Shown: positions 10,077 to 18,591 of the stretch, piece by piece | Layout: each line of letters starts with the position of its first letter | How positions within the stretch are numbered: position 1 is the stretch's first letter | From: VRUE01 sp963762205 | GTDB taxonomy: Bacteria > Actinomycetota > Thermoleophilia > Solirubrobacterales > 70-9 | Direction of reading: 5' to 3' | DNA length: 64,000 nt | NCBI GenBank assembly: GCA_963762205.1 | Contig: CAVXJZ010000006.1 | Location: 248,001-312,000, forward strand | Program-made: the position numbers and the translations under genes | Notes under the pieces: model-generated | The model's database searches: none | What the model was told of the DNA's origin: nothing | The model's input: the letters and a program-made list of their open reading frames with translations, nothing else

Positions 10077-10576
10077 CCACGCGAGAGTTCTGGGCATTGA
10101 TCCACGGACTCATTCTTGGAGGTGGCTTCATCATCGCCTTTGCGGGCGGATTCGCCGGCCTCTACAGCCTCAAACCCGAGCTGGTTACCCAGGCAGGCAT
10201 TACCGAGCGAATACACCGACTCATCGCCGGCACGACGGCGATGGCCGCGATCGCCTGGGTGACGGTGATCACGGGCACATGGATCGTCTACCCCTGGTAC
10301 CGGGAAGACAACCCCGAAAGCGCACGGTCGCGGCTGCTGGACGACCCGAACACGATGGACTGGCATGAATTCGGCATGGAGTGGAAGGAGCACGTCGCCT
10401 GGTTCGCGCCGATGCTGGCCACGGTGGCCGCATTCATCGTCCTCTACTACCGCGCCGACCTGATCAAGAATCAGATCGCCCGCAAGGTCGCAATGGGATT
10501 CTTCGTCGCCGCCTTCGCGGTTGCGGCACTCGTCGGCGTTCTCGGGGCCCTCATCACCAAGAACGCATCCGTCTAG
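10067..10576 (+). CDS. Four-helix membrane protein of unknown function with conserved-looking histidines
   Basis: 169 residues with four predicted membrane spans, roughly at 10-32, 52-75, 108-128 and 138-160. Several His residues sit at or near membrane boundaries (WALIHGL, ERIHRL, DWHEFGMEWKEHV). This is compatible with a heme- or quinone-binding small membrane protein, but that is inference. GGAGGG stands a few bases before the ATG. It is followed after 18 bp by another small membrane protein gene on the same strand, so they likely form an operon. I do not recognise the family. Confidence 0.75.
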   Translation: MDLTTREFWALIHGLILGGGFIIAFAGGFAGLYSLKPELVTQAGITERIHRLIAGTTAMAAIAWVTVITGTWIVYPWYREDNPESARSRLLDDPNTMDWHEFGMEWKEHVAWFAPMLATVAAFIVLYYRADLIKNQIARKVAMGFFVAAFAVAALVGVLGALITKNASV

Positions 10577-10594
10577 GAAAGGGGCTGACTGAAA

Positions 10595-10960
10595 ATGGAG
10601 AACATAGAGACCGCTACGCCAACCGCGCCTCCGCCGGCGGTGGAGAAGCCGAATGGACCGGTGGTGGCGGCAATGCTCGCGGCGGGCGTCGGGACGGTGG
10701 TGCTGGGCATCCTCACCACGCTGGCGGAGGCCAGCGAGGGCGTGCACGAATTCCTCGAGTTCACCGAACGGGTTGGTCCGCTCTCCGGCAACGTGATCCT
10801 CTCCGTCGCGGCGTTCCTCCTCGCCTGGGGTGGATTGCACGTGGCGTTGCGCGATCGCGAACTCGAGTGGAAGCCAATGATCACGGTGACGGTCGCAATG
10901 CTCGCGGTCGGCTTCCTCCTCACCTTCCCGCCCTTCTTCCAGCTCTTCAAGAGCGACTAG
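10595..10960 (+). CDS. Small three-helix membrane protein, unknown function
   Basis: 121 residues. A Pro/Ala-rich cytoplasmic-looking N-terminus is followed by three hydrophobic segments at about 23-45, 62-85 and 94-116. It includes GGLHVALRDRELEWKP between the second and third. It is probably cotranscribed with the four-helix protein upstream. A GC-rich hairpin follows the stop. No family recognised. Confidence 0.7.
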   Translation: MENIETATPTAPPPAVEKPNGPVVAAMLAAGVGTVVLGILTTLAEASEGVHEFLEFTERVGPLSGNVILSVAAFLLAWGGLHVALRDRELEWKPMITVTVAMLAVGFLLTFPPFFQLFKSD

Positions 10961-10966
10961 CGCCGC

Positions 10967-11011
10967 GACGGGGGCGCCGCGGCGGGGACTCGCCGGCGCG
11001 CCGCCCCCGTC
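10967..11011 (+). terminator. GC-rich hairpin after the small membrane-protein pair
   Basis: GACGGGGGCG (10967-10976) pairs with CGCCCCCGTC (11002-11011), beginning 6 nt after the stop codon at 10960. There is no T-run, so it is at best a weak or Rho-assisted terminator. Confidence 0.4.
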
Positions 11012-11019
11012 CGGCACGT

Positions 11020-11261
11020 CTACCGGCGAGCCGGAAACCGGGGTGCCGGGTCTCGACGGCGTGCCGCTATCCGCGAGCCGCCGAAACCCGCGACGGTGGC
11101 CAGCAGGGTGACCGCGACGACGATCAGGCGGCGACCGAGACGCTCGAAGCGCATCGTCTGCCAGCCCTCGCGCCTGGCGATCGCGAGCAGCGCCGGGTCG
11201 GGGTTGACGACCACCGCGTGGCCGACCGCCTCCAGCATCGGCAGGTCCTTCCCGGGCCCGT
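11020..11261 (-). pseudogene. Truncated duplicate of the 3' end of the HAD phosphatase gene
   Basis: Bases 11063-11247 match 12136-12320 with only about two differences over 185 bp (constant offset 1073). The conceptual peptide PMLEAVGHAVVVNPDPALLA through GFGGSRIAARR is the C-terminus of the phosphatase at 12084-12878. Beyond 11247 the match jumps to CTTCCCGGGCCCGT, found about 77 bp further on in the parent gene, so the copy also has an internal deletion. The catalytic N-terminus is absent. The two copies flank the gene at 11452-12087. Bases 11262-11451 hold only an AGGAGG ribosome-binding site for that gene and presumably its promoter. Confidence 0.85.
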
Positions 11262-11451
11262 GGCGCATGGGGGAAGTCCAGGCGGCGCGCACCAAATTTC
11301 TCCTTGTTTTCTGGGTATCGAGTGATACAAGTCCCCCTGCCGCATGGAGTGAGCGCGGCGCCGCCCAGGCAGGGGCCTCGAGTCTTCCGATCGAGTACCC
11401 CGCCCGAGCGCTTGGCTTTGTCCAGTCCCAAGTCAGCAGGAGGAAACCGAA

Positions 11452-12087
11452 TTGAAGAAAGCACTGGAGGTCGGCGGCGTCTTGGCGTCCGTCGTGCTGA
11501 TCGTTTTCGGCGTGGCCGCGATCGTCATGGGCATCGACGGCACAGACACGGTCGGTAACAACCTCTCCCAGGAGCAGATCATGGGCACGCCCGACATGAC
11601 CCCGGAGGAAACGAGCGCCGCGGTCGAGGAGGCAGGTCTGGCCGACGTCATAAAGGTGCCCGACTGCTCAGTCGCCGGCGAGCTGATCGACAATGGCGAA
11701 AGGGCCCGCTGCTTCGCCCAGTACATGCACGTCCACGCCCAGGAGGCGACGGGCGGATACGTCTACGCGCAGATGGGCCGCTTCGAAGCGAAGCCGAACG
11801 CGCCTAAGAGCGAGCTCGCCGAAGGTGGCGGAACGGACAACGAAAAGTTCGCCGTGATCGACACCGAATCGGGATACCCGGCCGACAACAGCGCGCGCGA
11901 TGTCTGGGTGACGGCGACCGCGCTTGCCACGGCGCTCAACACGAGCTACATGGCAGACCGGCTTTCCGTGTTCGGGATCGTCATCGGCATCGCCCTGTTG
12001 CTGACCGGGATCGGCTTCGGCGTTCTGGTCGCGACCGGCGCGATCCGCGATCCGCACTCGGCGTTGAAGTTCGGCCGCCGCAGCTAG
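11452..12087 (+). CDS. Two-helix membrane-anchored protein of unknown function
   Basis: 211 residues with a membrane span at about 7-28, a large extracytoplasmic-type domain, and a second span near 173-196. The central domain contains CSVAGELIDNGERARCFAQY, followed by MHVHAQEATGG, and TALNTSYMADRL near the second helix. Similar actinobacterial proteins are often labelled aromatic ring-opening dioxygenase LigA; nothing here supports that name. Start is TTG at 11452 with AGGAGG about 10 nt upstream. The gene is bracketed by 185-bp direct repeats of the phosphatase 3' end. Its stop overlaps the convergent phosphatase stop at CTAG. Confidence 0.75.
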   Translation: MKKALEVGGVLASVVLIVFGVAAIVMGIDGTDTVGNNLSQEQIMGTPDMTPEETSAAVEEAGLADVIKVPDCSVAGELIDNGERARCFAQYMHVHAQEATGGYVYAQMGRFEAKPNAPKSELAEGGGTDNEKFAVIDTESGYPADNSARDVWVTATALATALNTSYMADRLSVFGIVIGIALLLTGIGFGVLVATGAIRDPHSALKFGRRS

Positions 12088-12878
12088 CGGCGAGCAGAAC
12101 CGACGGAGAAGCGGCGCGCCGCCCCCTTGCGGCGCGCCGCTATCCGCGAGCCGCCGAAACCCGCGACGGTGGCCAGCAGGGTGACCGCGACGGCGATCAG
12201 GCGGCGACCGAGCCGCTCGAAGCGCATCGTCTGCCAGCCCTCGCGCCTGGCGATCGCGAGCAGCGCCGGGTCGGGGTTGACGACCACCGCGTGGCCGACC
12301 GCCTCCAGCATCGGCAGGTCGGAGATCGAGTCCGAGTAGGCGTAGGACTCGGCGAGGTCGATGCCGTGCTCGGCGGCGAAGGTCTCCATCGCCTCGACCT
12401 TCCCGGGCCCGTAGACGAAGGGGCCGTCGAAGCGCCCGGTGAAGGCGCCCTCCGCATCGACCTCGTAGCGGGTGCCGATCCCGCCGTCCATGCCCAGGAC
12501 CTGGGCCAGGGGCTCGACGACGCCGTGGCCGGCGGCGCTGACGATGAAGGTGGCGCGGCCGGCGTCCTGGTGGGCGTGGACCTCCTCCAGCATCCGCGGG
12601 TATACGCGCGGCAGGATCGCGGCCAGGACTTCCGGGTTCATGCGCTCGACCTCACGGGCGGGCACCCCCGAGATCAGCTCCCGCGCCTGCCGGAGCACGT
12701 CGGTGGTGCGCTCGTCGGTGGTGCCCCGCAGCCGGTAGCGCAGGTGCTCGACGCCCCAGCTCGCGAGCTGGCGGCGGCTGACGATCCCGCGTGCCGCCGC
12801 GACCCGCGCGAACGGCATCCCCGACGAGCCCGCCATCAGGGTCTTGTCGAGATCGAAGAAAGCCGCTGCGCGAGACAT
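12084..12878 (-). CDS. HAD-IB family phosphatase (SerB-like) with C-terminal membrane helix
   Basis: 264 residues. The HAD nucleophile motif is FFDLDKT with Asp9/Asp11, motif II is FIVSAAG, and motif III/IV is YAYSDSISDLPMLEAVG. A hydrophobic helix, LIAVAVTLLATVAGFGG, lies near the C-terminus and suggests membrane tethering. The family dephosphorylates phosphoserine, phospholipid or related substrates; the substrate here is unknown. It lies 16 nt downstream of the thiolase gene. Its last 185 bp region is duplicated at 11063-11247. Confidence 0.85.
   Translation of the reverse strand: MSRAAAFFDLDKTLMAGSSGMPFARVAAARGIVSRRQLASWGVEHLRYRLRGTTDERTTDVLRQARELISGVPAREVERMNPEVLAAILPRVYPRMLEEVHAHQDAGRATFIVSAAGHGVVEPLAQVLGMDGGIGTRYEVDAEGAFTGRFDGPFVYGPGKVEAMETFAAEHGIDLAESYAYSDSISDLPMLEAVGHAVVVNPDPALLAIARREGWQTMRFERLGRRLIAVAVTLLATVAGFGGSRIAARRKGAARRFSVGSARR
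12110..12141. terminator. Hairpin at the convergent gene ends
   Basis: AGCGGCGCGCC (12110-12120) pairs perfectly with GGCGCGCCGCT (12131-12141) around a 10-nt loop. It lies inside the last codons of the phosphatase and just past the stop of the plus-strand membrane protein. It may act as a bidirectional terminator, though no T-run is present. Confidence 0.35.
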
Positions 12879-12894
12879 CGCTCGCCCGGCTCGC

Positions 12895-14079
12895 CTAAGA
12901 GCCGGGCACCTCGACGACTATCGCGTCGCCCTGGCCGCCGCCGCTGCATATCGCGGCGACACCCAGGCCGCCGCCGCGGCGGCCGAGCTCGTGGATCAGG
13001 GAGCCGACGATCCGCGAGCCGGAGGCGCCGATCGGGTGGCCGAGCGCGATCGCCCCGCCGTTGACGTTGACCCGCCCCTCGTCGACGCCGAGCATCCGCA
13101 TCGAGTTGAGGGCGACCGAGGCAAAGGCCTCGTTGATCTCCCAGAGGTCGACGTCCTCGGGGCTCTTGCCGATCTTCTCCAGCGCCTGCCTGGCGGCGCC
13201 GGCCGGCGTCCTCGCCAGGTAGGCGAAGTCGTCGGCGACGGTGCCGTAGGAGAGGACGCGGGCCAGCGGCGCGCGCCCCTCCTTCTCCGCCCACTCCTCG
13301 GAGGAGACGACGATCGCGCCGGCGCCGTCGTTGACGCCCGGGGCGTTGCCGGCGGTGTGGGTCGCATCCTCGCCGCCGATCGGGCGCAGGCCGGCGAGGG
13401 TCTCGACCGTGGTCTCCGGGCGGATCGCCTCGTCGGCCTCGATCGTGTTTTCGCCCTTGCGCGACTTGACCGTGACGCCGGCGATCTCGTCGGCGAGGCG
13501 GCCGGCGTCGGTCGCCTCCGCGGCGAGCCGGTGCGAGCGCTCGGCGAAGCGGTCCATGTCGGCTCGGGTGATCTCGAGCTCGTTGGAGACCTCGCTGGCC
13601 TCGTTGATCATCTGCTTCTCGGTGAAGGGGTTGGTGAGGCCGTCGTGGACCATCGCGTCGATCGTCTCGACGTTGCCCATCCGGTAGCCGAAACGGGCGC
13701 CGGGCAGCAGGTGCGGCGCGCCGCTCATCGACTCCATCCCGCCGGTCACGGCGACCTCGGCGTCACCGGCGCGGATCGCCATGTCGGCGATGCCGATCGT
13801 GCGCATGCCCGAGGCGCAGACCTTGTTGATCGTCTCCGAGGGCACCTCCTTGGGGATGCCGCCCTTGATCTGCGCCTGGCGCGAGGGGATCTGCCCCTGG
13901 CCCGCCTGCAGGACCTGGCCGAAGACGACCTGGTCGACCTGCTCGGGGTCGACGCCGGATCGCTCCAGCGCCGCCTCGATCGCGTGGCCGCCGAGATCGG
14001 TGGCGTCGAGCGAGGAGAGGGTTCCGCCCATCTTGCCGAAGGGCGTGCGTGCTGTTCCGAGGATGACTGTGCTGGACAT
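12895..14079 (-). CDS. Acetyl-CoA C-acyltransferase (thiolase)
   Basis: 394 residues, the typical thiolase length. The nucleophilic Cys88 lies in NKVCASGM; NEAFA, GGAIALGHPIGASG and the final CSGGGQG carry the remaining catalytic residues (His and second Cys). It performs thiolytic cleavage of 3-ketoacyl-CoA or condensation of acetyl-CoA, and cannot be assigned more narrowly as biosynthetic or degradative. The ATG at 14079 gives MSSTVILGTARTPFGKMGG, the normal family start, although the reading frame is open further upstream. It shares strand and likely transcript with the HAD phosphatase. Confidence 0.94.
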   Translation of the reverse strand: MSSTVILGTARTPFGKMGGTLSSLDATDLGGHAIEAALERSGVDPEQVDQVVFGQVLQAGQGQIPSRQAQIKGGIPKEVPSETINKVCASGMRTIGIADMAIRAGDAEVAVTGGMESMSGAPHLLPGARFGYRMGNVETIDAMVHDGLTNPFTEKQMINEASEVSNELEITRADMDRFAERSHRLAAEATDAGRLADEIAGVTVKSRKGENTIEADEAIRPETTVETLAGLRPIGGEDATHTAGNAPGVNDGAGAIVVSSEEWAEKEGRAPLARVLSYGTVADDFAYLARTPAGAARQALEKIGKSPEDVDLWEINEAFASVALNSMRMLGVDEGRVNVNGGAIALGHPIGASGSRIVGSLIHELGRRGGGLGVAAICSGGGQGDAIVVEVPGS

Positions 14080-14178
14080 CTGGGGCCTTTCTGCGTCTTC
14101 GTGTTTGTGCCGGGTCTCGGCTCGGGAAGGGCCGCATGGCCCTGACAGGGACGATAGCGGGAGCCGGGCGGGGACTGC

Positions 14179-15633
14179 GTGATCGACCGCATAGACTCGC
14201 CCCCCTTGAAGGTCGAGGTCAGCCAAGCGAGCCCCACCGAGATCGACGCCGGCCTCCTGGTCGCGGGCCTCTACGAGGGTGAGGGCCTGCCGGAGGCGCT
14301 CGCCGGGGCAGCCGGGGCCGAGGACGTCAAGGCGGCCTTCGAAGAGGTCTCGGTCCTGCATCCGGCGCACCCCGCGCGGGCGCTCGTCGTCGGCCTCGGC
14401 GCGCGCGAGGAGATGGGCGCCGAGCGCGCCCGGGTGGCGGCGGCTCTCGCCGCCCGGCGGGCCGCCGCGCTCGGGGCGCCGTCGCTCGCCTGGCTGCTGC
14501 CAGAGTCGGACGACGACGCGGGGCTCGCCGAGGGCCTGGTCACCGGCACGATCCTCGCCGCCCACCGTTTCGACCGCTTCAAGAGCGCGGACCCGGACGA
14601 ACCCGAGCCGCCGCCGCTCGCGTCGCTGACCCTGCTGGCGCCGCCGGCCCTGGCGAGCGCCGCCGCGGCCGCCCGCGTCTGCGCCGAGGCCCAGAATCGC
14701 GCCCGCGAGCTGCAGAGCCTGCCCTCGAACGTCGCCACCCCCTCCTACCTCGCCGACCGGGCCCGCGAGATCGCCGCGGATCACGGCCCCGTCTCCGCCG
14801 AGGTGTTCGGCCGCGACTGGCTGGCCGAGAAGGGAATGGGCGGCCTGCTCGCCGTCGGCCAGGGGTCGGAGGAGGAGCCGAGGCTGGTCGTCCTGCGCTA
14901 CGCCGGAGGCGGCGATGGCCCGACTCTGGGACTCGTCGGCAAGGGCGTCACCTTCGACACCGGTGGCATCTCGATCAAGCCCTCCGCGGGAATGCACGAG
15001 ATGAAGATGGACATGTCGGGCGCCGCGGCCGTGCTCGAGGCGGTCGCGGCCATCGCCGAGCTCGAGCTCCCGGTGGACCTCCTCGCCGTCGTCCCCGCGA
15101 CCGAGAACATGCCCTCGGGCACGGCGATCAAGCCGGGCGACGTGATCACCCAGTACAGCGGCAAGACGGTCGAGGTCAACAACACCGACGCCGAGGGACG
15201 GCTGATCCTCGCCGACGCCCTCGCCTACGCGGTCGAGCAGGGGGCGGAGCGGATCGTCGACCTGGCCACCCTGACCGGCGCGGTGCTGATCGCGCTGGGA
15301 TCGACCTACGCCGCGGTGGTCTCGAACGACGACCAGCTCGCGGCGGCGGTCGAGGAGGCCGGCGAGGCGACGGGCGAGCTGGTCTGGCGCCTGCCCCTGC
15401 ACCCCGAGTTCGCGGCGCTGATGAAGGGCAAGGTCGCCGACCTCTCCAACCTCGCGTCGAAGCGCAAGGCCGGGACGATCACGGCCGCCGCCTTCCTGCG
15501 GGAATTCGTCGGCGACACGCCCTGGGCCCACGTCGACATCGCCGGCACCGCCTGGGACGTCGGCCGCCCCTACACCGGCGACGACGCCAGCGGCTTCGGC
15601 GTCCGCCTCCTGGTCGAGCTCGCCCGCTCCTGA
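14179..15633 (+). CDS. pepA: Leucyl aminopeptidase (M17 family)
   Basis: 484 residues. The M17 signature NTDAEGRL is at 335-342, and KGVTFDTGGISIKPSAGMHEMKMD and DLATLTGA hold the other metal ligands and catalytic Lys. It is a cytosolic zinc/manganese aminopeptidase that releases N-terminal residues from peptides. The start is GTG at 14179. It is divergent from the thiolase across a 99-bp gap that shows no clear operator. Confidence 0.95.
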   Translation: MIDRIDSPPLKVEVSQASPTEIDAGLLVAGLYEGEGLPEALAGAAGAEDVKAAFEEVSVLHPAHPARALVVGLGAREEMGAERARVAAALAARRAAALGAPSLAWLLPESDDDAGLAEGLVTGTILAAHRFDRFKSADPDEPEPPPLASLTLLAPPALASAAAAARVCAEAQNRARELQSLPSNVATPSYLADRAREIAADHGPVSAEVFGRDWLAEKGMGGLLAVGQGSEEEPRLVVLRYAGGGDGPTLGLVGKGVTFDTGGISIKPSAGMHEMKMDMSGAAAVLEAVAAIAELELPVDLLAVVPATENMPSGTAIKPGDVITQYSGKTVEVNNTDAEGRLILADALAYAVEQGAERIVDLATLTGAVLIALGSTYAAVVSNDDQLAAAVEEAGEATGELVWRLPLHPEFAALMKGKVADLSNLASKRKAGTITAAAFLREFVGDTPWAHVDIAGTAWDVGRPYTGDDASGFGVRLLVELARS

Positions 15634-15641
15634 GCGGGCGC

Positions 15642-16220
15642 CTACTGGCCGCCGAGGATCATGCAGGTGGACGTGCCGTGGGCGAGCAACTTGCCGCTGT
15701 CGGCCGCCGTCAGGTTCGCCTCCGCCGTCGCCTGCCTGCGGCCGCGATAGAGGACGTTGGCCTCGCAGATCACGCGCCCCGTGTCGCGGGTGATCGGGCG
15801 CACGTACTTGGCCTCGAGGCCGAGCGAGGTGTAGCCGACGCCGGCCGGCAGCGTCGTGTGGACGGCGCAGCCGAGCGCCGAGTCGAGCAGCGTCGCCGCA
15901 TAGCCGCCGTGGACGACGCCGATCGGGTTGTAGTGCTCCTCCCCCGGCTCGCCGCGGAAGACCGCCCGCCCCTCGGAGACCTCGATCGGGCGCATGCGCA
16001 TGACGACCGCGATCGGCGGCGGCGGGACCTTGGCCTCGACGACCGCCGCCATGTACTCGATGCCGGTCATCGTCGCCCCGGCGGCGGCGGTCGGCATCGG
16101 GTCCTGCCAGACCAGCGTGCGGCTGCGGCTTGCCTCGGGGCTGAGCTCGGCGAACGCGGCGGCGACGTCGCCCGCGTCCGCGTCGGGGTCGAGCTGCAGG
16201 TCGGTGGACCCGGCGCTCAT
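15642..16220 (-). CDS. PaaI-type hotdog-fold acyl-CoA thioesterase
   Basis: 192 residues. The hotdog core begins around residue 90 with EEHYNPIGVVHGGYAATLLDS, where HGG and the following acidic residue are the PaaI signature. SLGLEAKYVRPI completes the sheet. It likely hydrolyses aryl- or acyl-CoA. The N-terminal 60 residues are longer than in most PaaI proteins. Its ATG overlaps the stop of a small upstream gene (ATGA), and two HxlR-type operators lie upstream of that gene. Confidence 0.88.
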   Translation of the reverse strand: MSAGSTDLQLDPDADAGDVAAAFAELSPEASRSRTLVWQDPMPTAAAGATMTGIEYMAAVVEAKVPPPPIAVVMRMRPIEVSEGRAVFRGEPGEEHYNPIGVVHGGYAATLLDSALGCAVHTTLPAGVGYTSLGLEAKYVRPITRDTGRVICEANVLYRGRRQATAEANLTAADSGKLLAHGTSTCMILGGQ

Positions 16221-16369
16221 CGACGCTTGCCGCGCGTTTCCGCGCGCCCCACTGCCGGCGCCGGGCGGCGCGCCGGGTAGATCAGGTCGGCGGTGATCTC
16301 CTCCTGGCTGATCGAGATCTGCGGGACCTTGGCGCCGTGATGATGCCGGTGTCTTGTGGTCAGCCTCAT
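16217..16369 (-). CDS. Small 50-residue His/Arg-rich protein coupled to the thioesterase
   Basis: Starts at ATG 16369 with a strong AGGAGG 7 nt upstream and ends in a TGA overlapping the thioesterase ATG. The N-terminus contains RHRHHH, followed by VPQISISQEEITADLIYPAR. The Shine-Dalgarno, the 4-nt overlap and the position under the operators support real translation. No family recognised; it may simply be a leader that couples expression. An in-frame codon at 16405 lies within the operator and is a less likely start. Confidence 0.55.
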   Translation of the reverse strand: MRLTTRHRHHHGAKVPQISISQEEITADLIYPARRPAPAVGRAETRGKRR

Positions 16370-16390
16370 GGCTTCGCCTCCTGTCGCCTG

Positions 16391-16449
16391 GGTTGCTTCA
16401 AGCAACCGTTACGCGACCACCCTATAGCAGTGGGTTGCTTCAAGCAACT
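16391..16449. promoter_or_regulatory. Two copies of an HxlR-type palindromic operator in a divergent promoter
   Basis: GGTTGCTTCAAGCAACC (16391-16407) is a perfect 17-bp palindrome. A second copy at 16433-16449 differs only in its last base; the centres are 42 bp (four helical turns) apart. They lie between the HxlR gene (plus) and the small protein/thioesterase genes (minus), with a CCTATAGCAG stretch between them. This layout suggests autoregulation plus control of the thioesterase operon. Confidence 0.8.
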
Positions 16450-16470
16450 TAGTGTGCCAAGATCACACTC

Positions 16471-16950
16471 GTGCTGCGTCACGACTATCCCGGCCAGGTC
16501 TGCTCGATAGCCAAGGCCCTCGAGGTCGTCGGCGAGCGCTGGTCGCTGCTGATCGTCCGCGACGTTATGAACCGGCGGCGGCGCTTCGACGAGTTGCAGA
16601 GGGGGCTCGGGATCGCCCGCAACACGCTCGCCGCCCGGCTCCAGCGCCTGGTCGACGAGGACATCCTCGAACGGCGCGCCTACCAGCACAACCCGACCCG
16701 TCACGAGTACTTCCTGACCGAGAAGGGCCTCGACCTCTGGCCGGCCCTGATCGCGCTGCTCGCCTGGGGCGACCGCCACTCCCCGACGCCGGAGGGGCCG
16801 CCGATGCTGATCGTCCACAAGGAGTGCGGCGGCAGCGTCAGCGACCGCGGCGTCTGCGAGTCCTGCGGCGAGGTCCTGCGGGCGCGTGACGCGCGCGCCC
16901 TCCCGGGGCCCGGTGTCCGCGGCGGAGCCACCCTGACCGCGAGCCGCTGA
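16471..16950 (+). CDS. HxlR-family transcriptional regulator with C-terminal zinc-ribbon-like tail
   Basis: 159 residues. The winged-helix domain spans about 8-100: CSIAKALEVVGERWSLLIVRD, FDELQRGLGIARNTLAARL and RHEYFLTEKG. A Cys at position 11 could be redox-sensing as in some HxlR proteins. The tail has four candidate metal ligands in ECGGS and VCESCGE. The start GTG at 16471 lies 22 bp after the second operator. It probably represses both itself and the divergent thioesterase operon; the effector is unknown. Confidence 0.9.
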   Translation: MLRHDYPGQVCSIAKALEVVGERWSLLIVRDVMNRRRRFDELQRGLGIARNTLAARLQRLVDEDILERRAYQHNPTRHEYFLTEKGLDLWPALIALLAWGDRHSPTPEGPPMLIVHKECGGSVSDRGVCESCGEVLRARDARALPGPGVRGGATLTASR

Positions 16951-17006
16951 GGGCCTTCCCCCGTATGGTGTGGTGAAGAGCGGCAGCGTCGAACAAGGAG
17001 AGGGTG

Positions 17007-18443
17007 ATGGCGACCACGGCTGAGGTTCAGGCACGCGACAGGATCTTCATCGGCGGCGAGTGGGTGGAGCCGCAGGCCGGAGAGACGCTGGAGGTGATCA
17101 ACTCTTCGACGGAGGAGCCGATGGGGACTATCCCGGCCTGCACTCCGGCCGACGCCGACCGTGCCGTCCTCGCCGCCCGCGATGCCTTCGAGAGCTGGTC
17201 GCAGACCTCGCGCGAGGAGCGCGCCGCCTACCTCTCGGCGATCGCCGCCGGCCTCGGCGAGCGGGCGGAGGAGATCGCGGCGACGATCACCCAGGAGCTG
17301 GGCATGCCGCTCAAGCTGAGCCGGATGATCCAGGTCGGGCTGCCCACCGGCCAGTTCGCCGCGATGCCCGATCTGATGGAGGAGATCGCCTGGGAGGAGG
17401 AGATCGGCACCTCTCGCGTGCTGCGCGAGCCGGTCGGCGTGGTGGGCGCGATCACGCCCTGGAACTACCCCCTCAACCAGATCGCCGCCAAGGTCGCCCC
17501 GGCGCTCGCCGCCGGCTGCACGGTCGTGCTCAAGCCGAGCGAGGTGGTGCCGCTCAACGCCTTCATCCTCGCCGAGGTGATCGAGGCCGCCGGCCTGCCG
17601 GCGGGCGCCTTCAACATGGTCACCGGCACCGGCCCGGTCGTCGGCGAGGCGATCGCCGCCCACCCGGAGGTCGACATGGTCACCTTCACCGGCTCGACCA
17701 AAGCCGGGCGCCGGGTCTCCGAGGTCGCCGCGGCGACGGTGAAGCCGATCTCGATGGAGCTGGGCGGCAAGTCGCCCAACGTGATCCTCGAGGACGCCGA
17801 CCTGGGCCAGGCGGTGCCCGACGGCATCGGCAAGTGCTTCCTCAACTCCGGGCAGACCTGCAGCGCCCTGACCCGGATGGTCGTCCCCCGCGAGAAGCTC
17901 TCCGAGGCCGAGGAGATCGCGGCGAAGGCCGCCGGGACGTTCACGCCCGGCGACCCGTTCGACGAGGCGACCCGGCTCGGGCCGCTGGTCTCCGACGCCC
18001 AGCGCGAGCGCGTGCGCGGCTACATCGAGAAGGGCGAGGCCGAGGGCGCGAAGCTGCTCACCGGCGGCGCGGCGGCCCCCGAGGGCCTCGAGCGCGGCTA
18101 CTTCGTCCGCCCCACCGTCTTCTCCGAGGTGACGACCGAGATGACGATCGCCCAGGAGGAGATCTTCGGCCCGGTTCTCTCGATCCAGGCCTACGAGGAC
18201 CTCGACGACGCGATCCGGATCGCCAACGACACCGAGTACGGGCTCGCCGGCGGCGTCTGGTCCGCCGACCGGGACCGGGCGATCGACGTGGCCCGCCGCA
18301 TCCGCACGGGCCAGATCGAGATCAACGGCGGCGCCTTCAACCCGATCGCGCCGTTCGGCGGCTACAAGCAGTCCGGCCACGGGCGCGAGAACGGGCGCTA
18401 CGCGATCGAGGAGCTGCTGCAGGTCAAGAGCCTCCAGCTTTAG
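17007..18443 (+). CDS. NAD(P)-dependent aldehyde dehydrogenase
   Basis: 478 residues. Catalytic Cys285 (NSGQTCSA) and general base Glu251 (MELGGKSP) are 34 residues apart as in the ALDH superfamily; TPWNYPLNQ and FTGSTKAGR build the cofactor site. It oxidises an aldehyde to the acid; the substrate is not evident. A GTG directly precedes the chosen ATG, and GGAGAGG lies a few bases upstream. A strong hairpin follows the gene. Confidence 0.94.
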   Translation: MATTAEVQARDRIFIGGEWVEPQAGETLEVINSSTEEPMGTIPACTPADADRAVLAARDAFESWSQTSREERAAYLSAIAAGLGERAEEIAATITQELGMPLKLSRMIQVGLPTGQFAAMPDLMEEIAWEEEIGTSRVLREPVGVVGAITPWNYPLNQIAAKVAPALAAGCTVVLKPSEVVPLNAFILAEVIEAAGLPAGAFNMVTGTGPVVGEAIAAHPEVDMVTFTGSTKAGRRVSEVAAATVKPISMELGGKSPNVILEDADLGQAVPDGIGKCFLNSGQTCSALTRMVVPREKLSEAEEIAAKAAGTFTPGDPFDEATRLGPLVSDAQRERVRGYIEKGEAEGAKLLTGGAAAPEGLERGYFVRPTVFSEVTTEMTIAQEEIFGPVLSIQAYEDLDDAIRIANDTEYGLAGGVWSADRDRAIDVARRIRTGQIEINGGAFNPIAPFGGYKQSGHGRENGRYAIEELLQVKSLQL

Positions 18444-18465
18444 CGCCGTCGCGCGGGTCCTGTCG

Positions 18466-18516
18466 CGGGCCGAGGGGCCTGCGGGCGAGGTGTACGTTCT
18501 CGGCCCCTCGGCCCGC
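18466..18516 (+). terminator. Stem-loop terminator after the aldehyde dehydrogenase
   Basis: GCGGGCCGAGGGGCC (18466-18480) and GGCCCCTCGGCCCGC (18502-18516) form a perfect 15-bp stem with a 21-nt loop, starting 22 nt after the stop codon. No T-run follows, so termination may be Rho-assisted. Confidence 0.55.
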
Positions 18517-18591
18517 GCCACCCGCACGGACGAAGCATACCGACAGGCGGCACCGTCCCCCGCAGGGAGCCGAACCCATAGGGTCCGACGC

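Noticed and set aside
11452..12087. Aromatic ring-opening dioxygenase LigA annotation
   Set aside because: This label is common for similar actinobacterial membrane proteins, but no dioxygenase motif or metal site is visible.
12895..15531. Very long open frame upstream of the thiolase on the minus strand
   Set aside because: Only the part up to 14079 is thiolase; the upstream extension is antisense to the leucyl aminopeptidase and lacks any natural protein pattern. High GC keeps such frames open.
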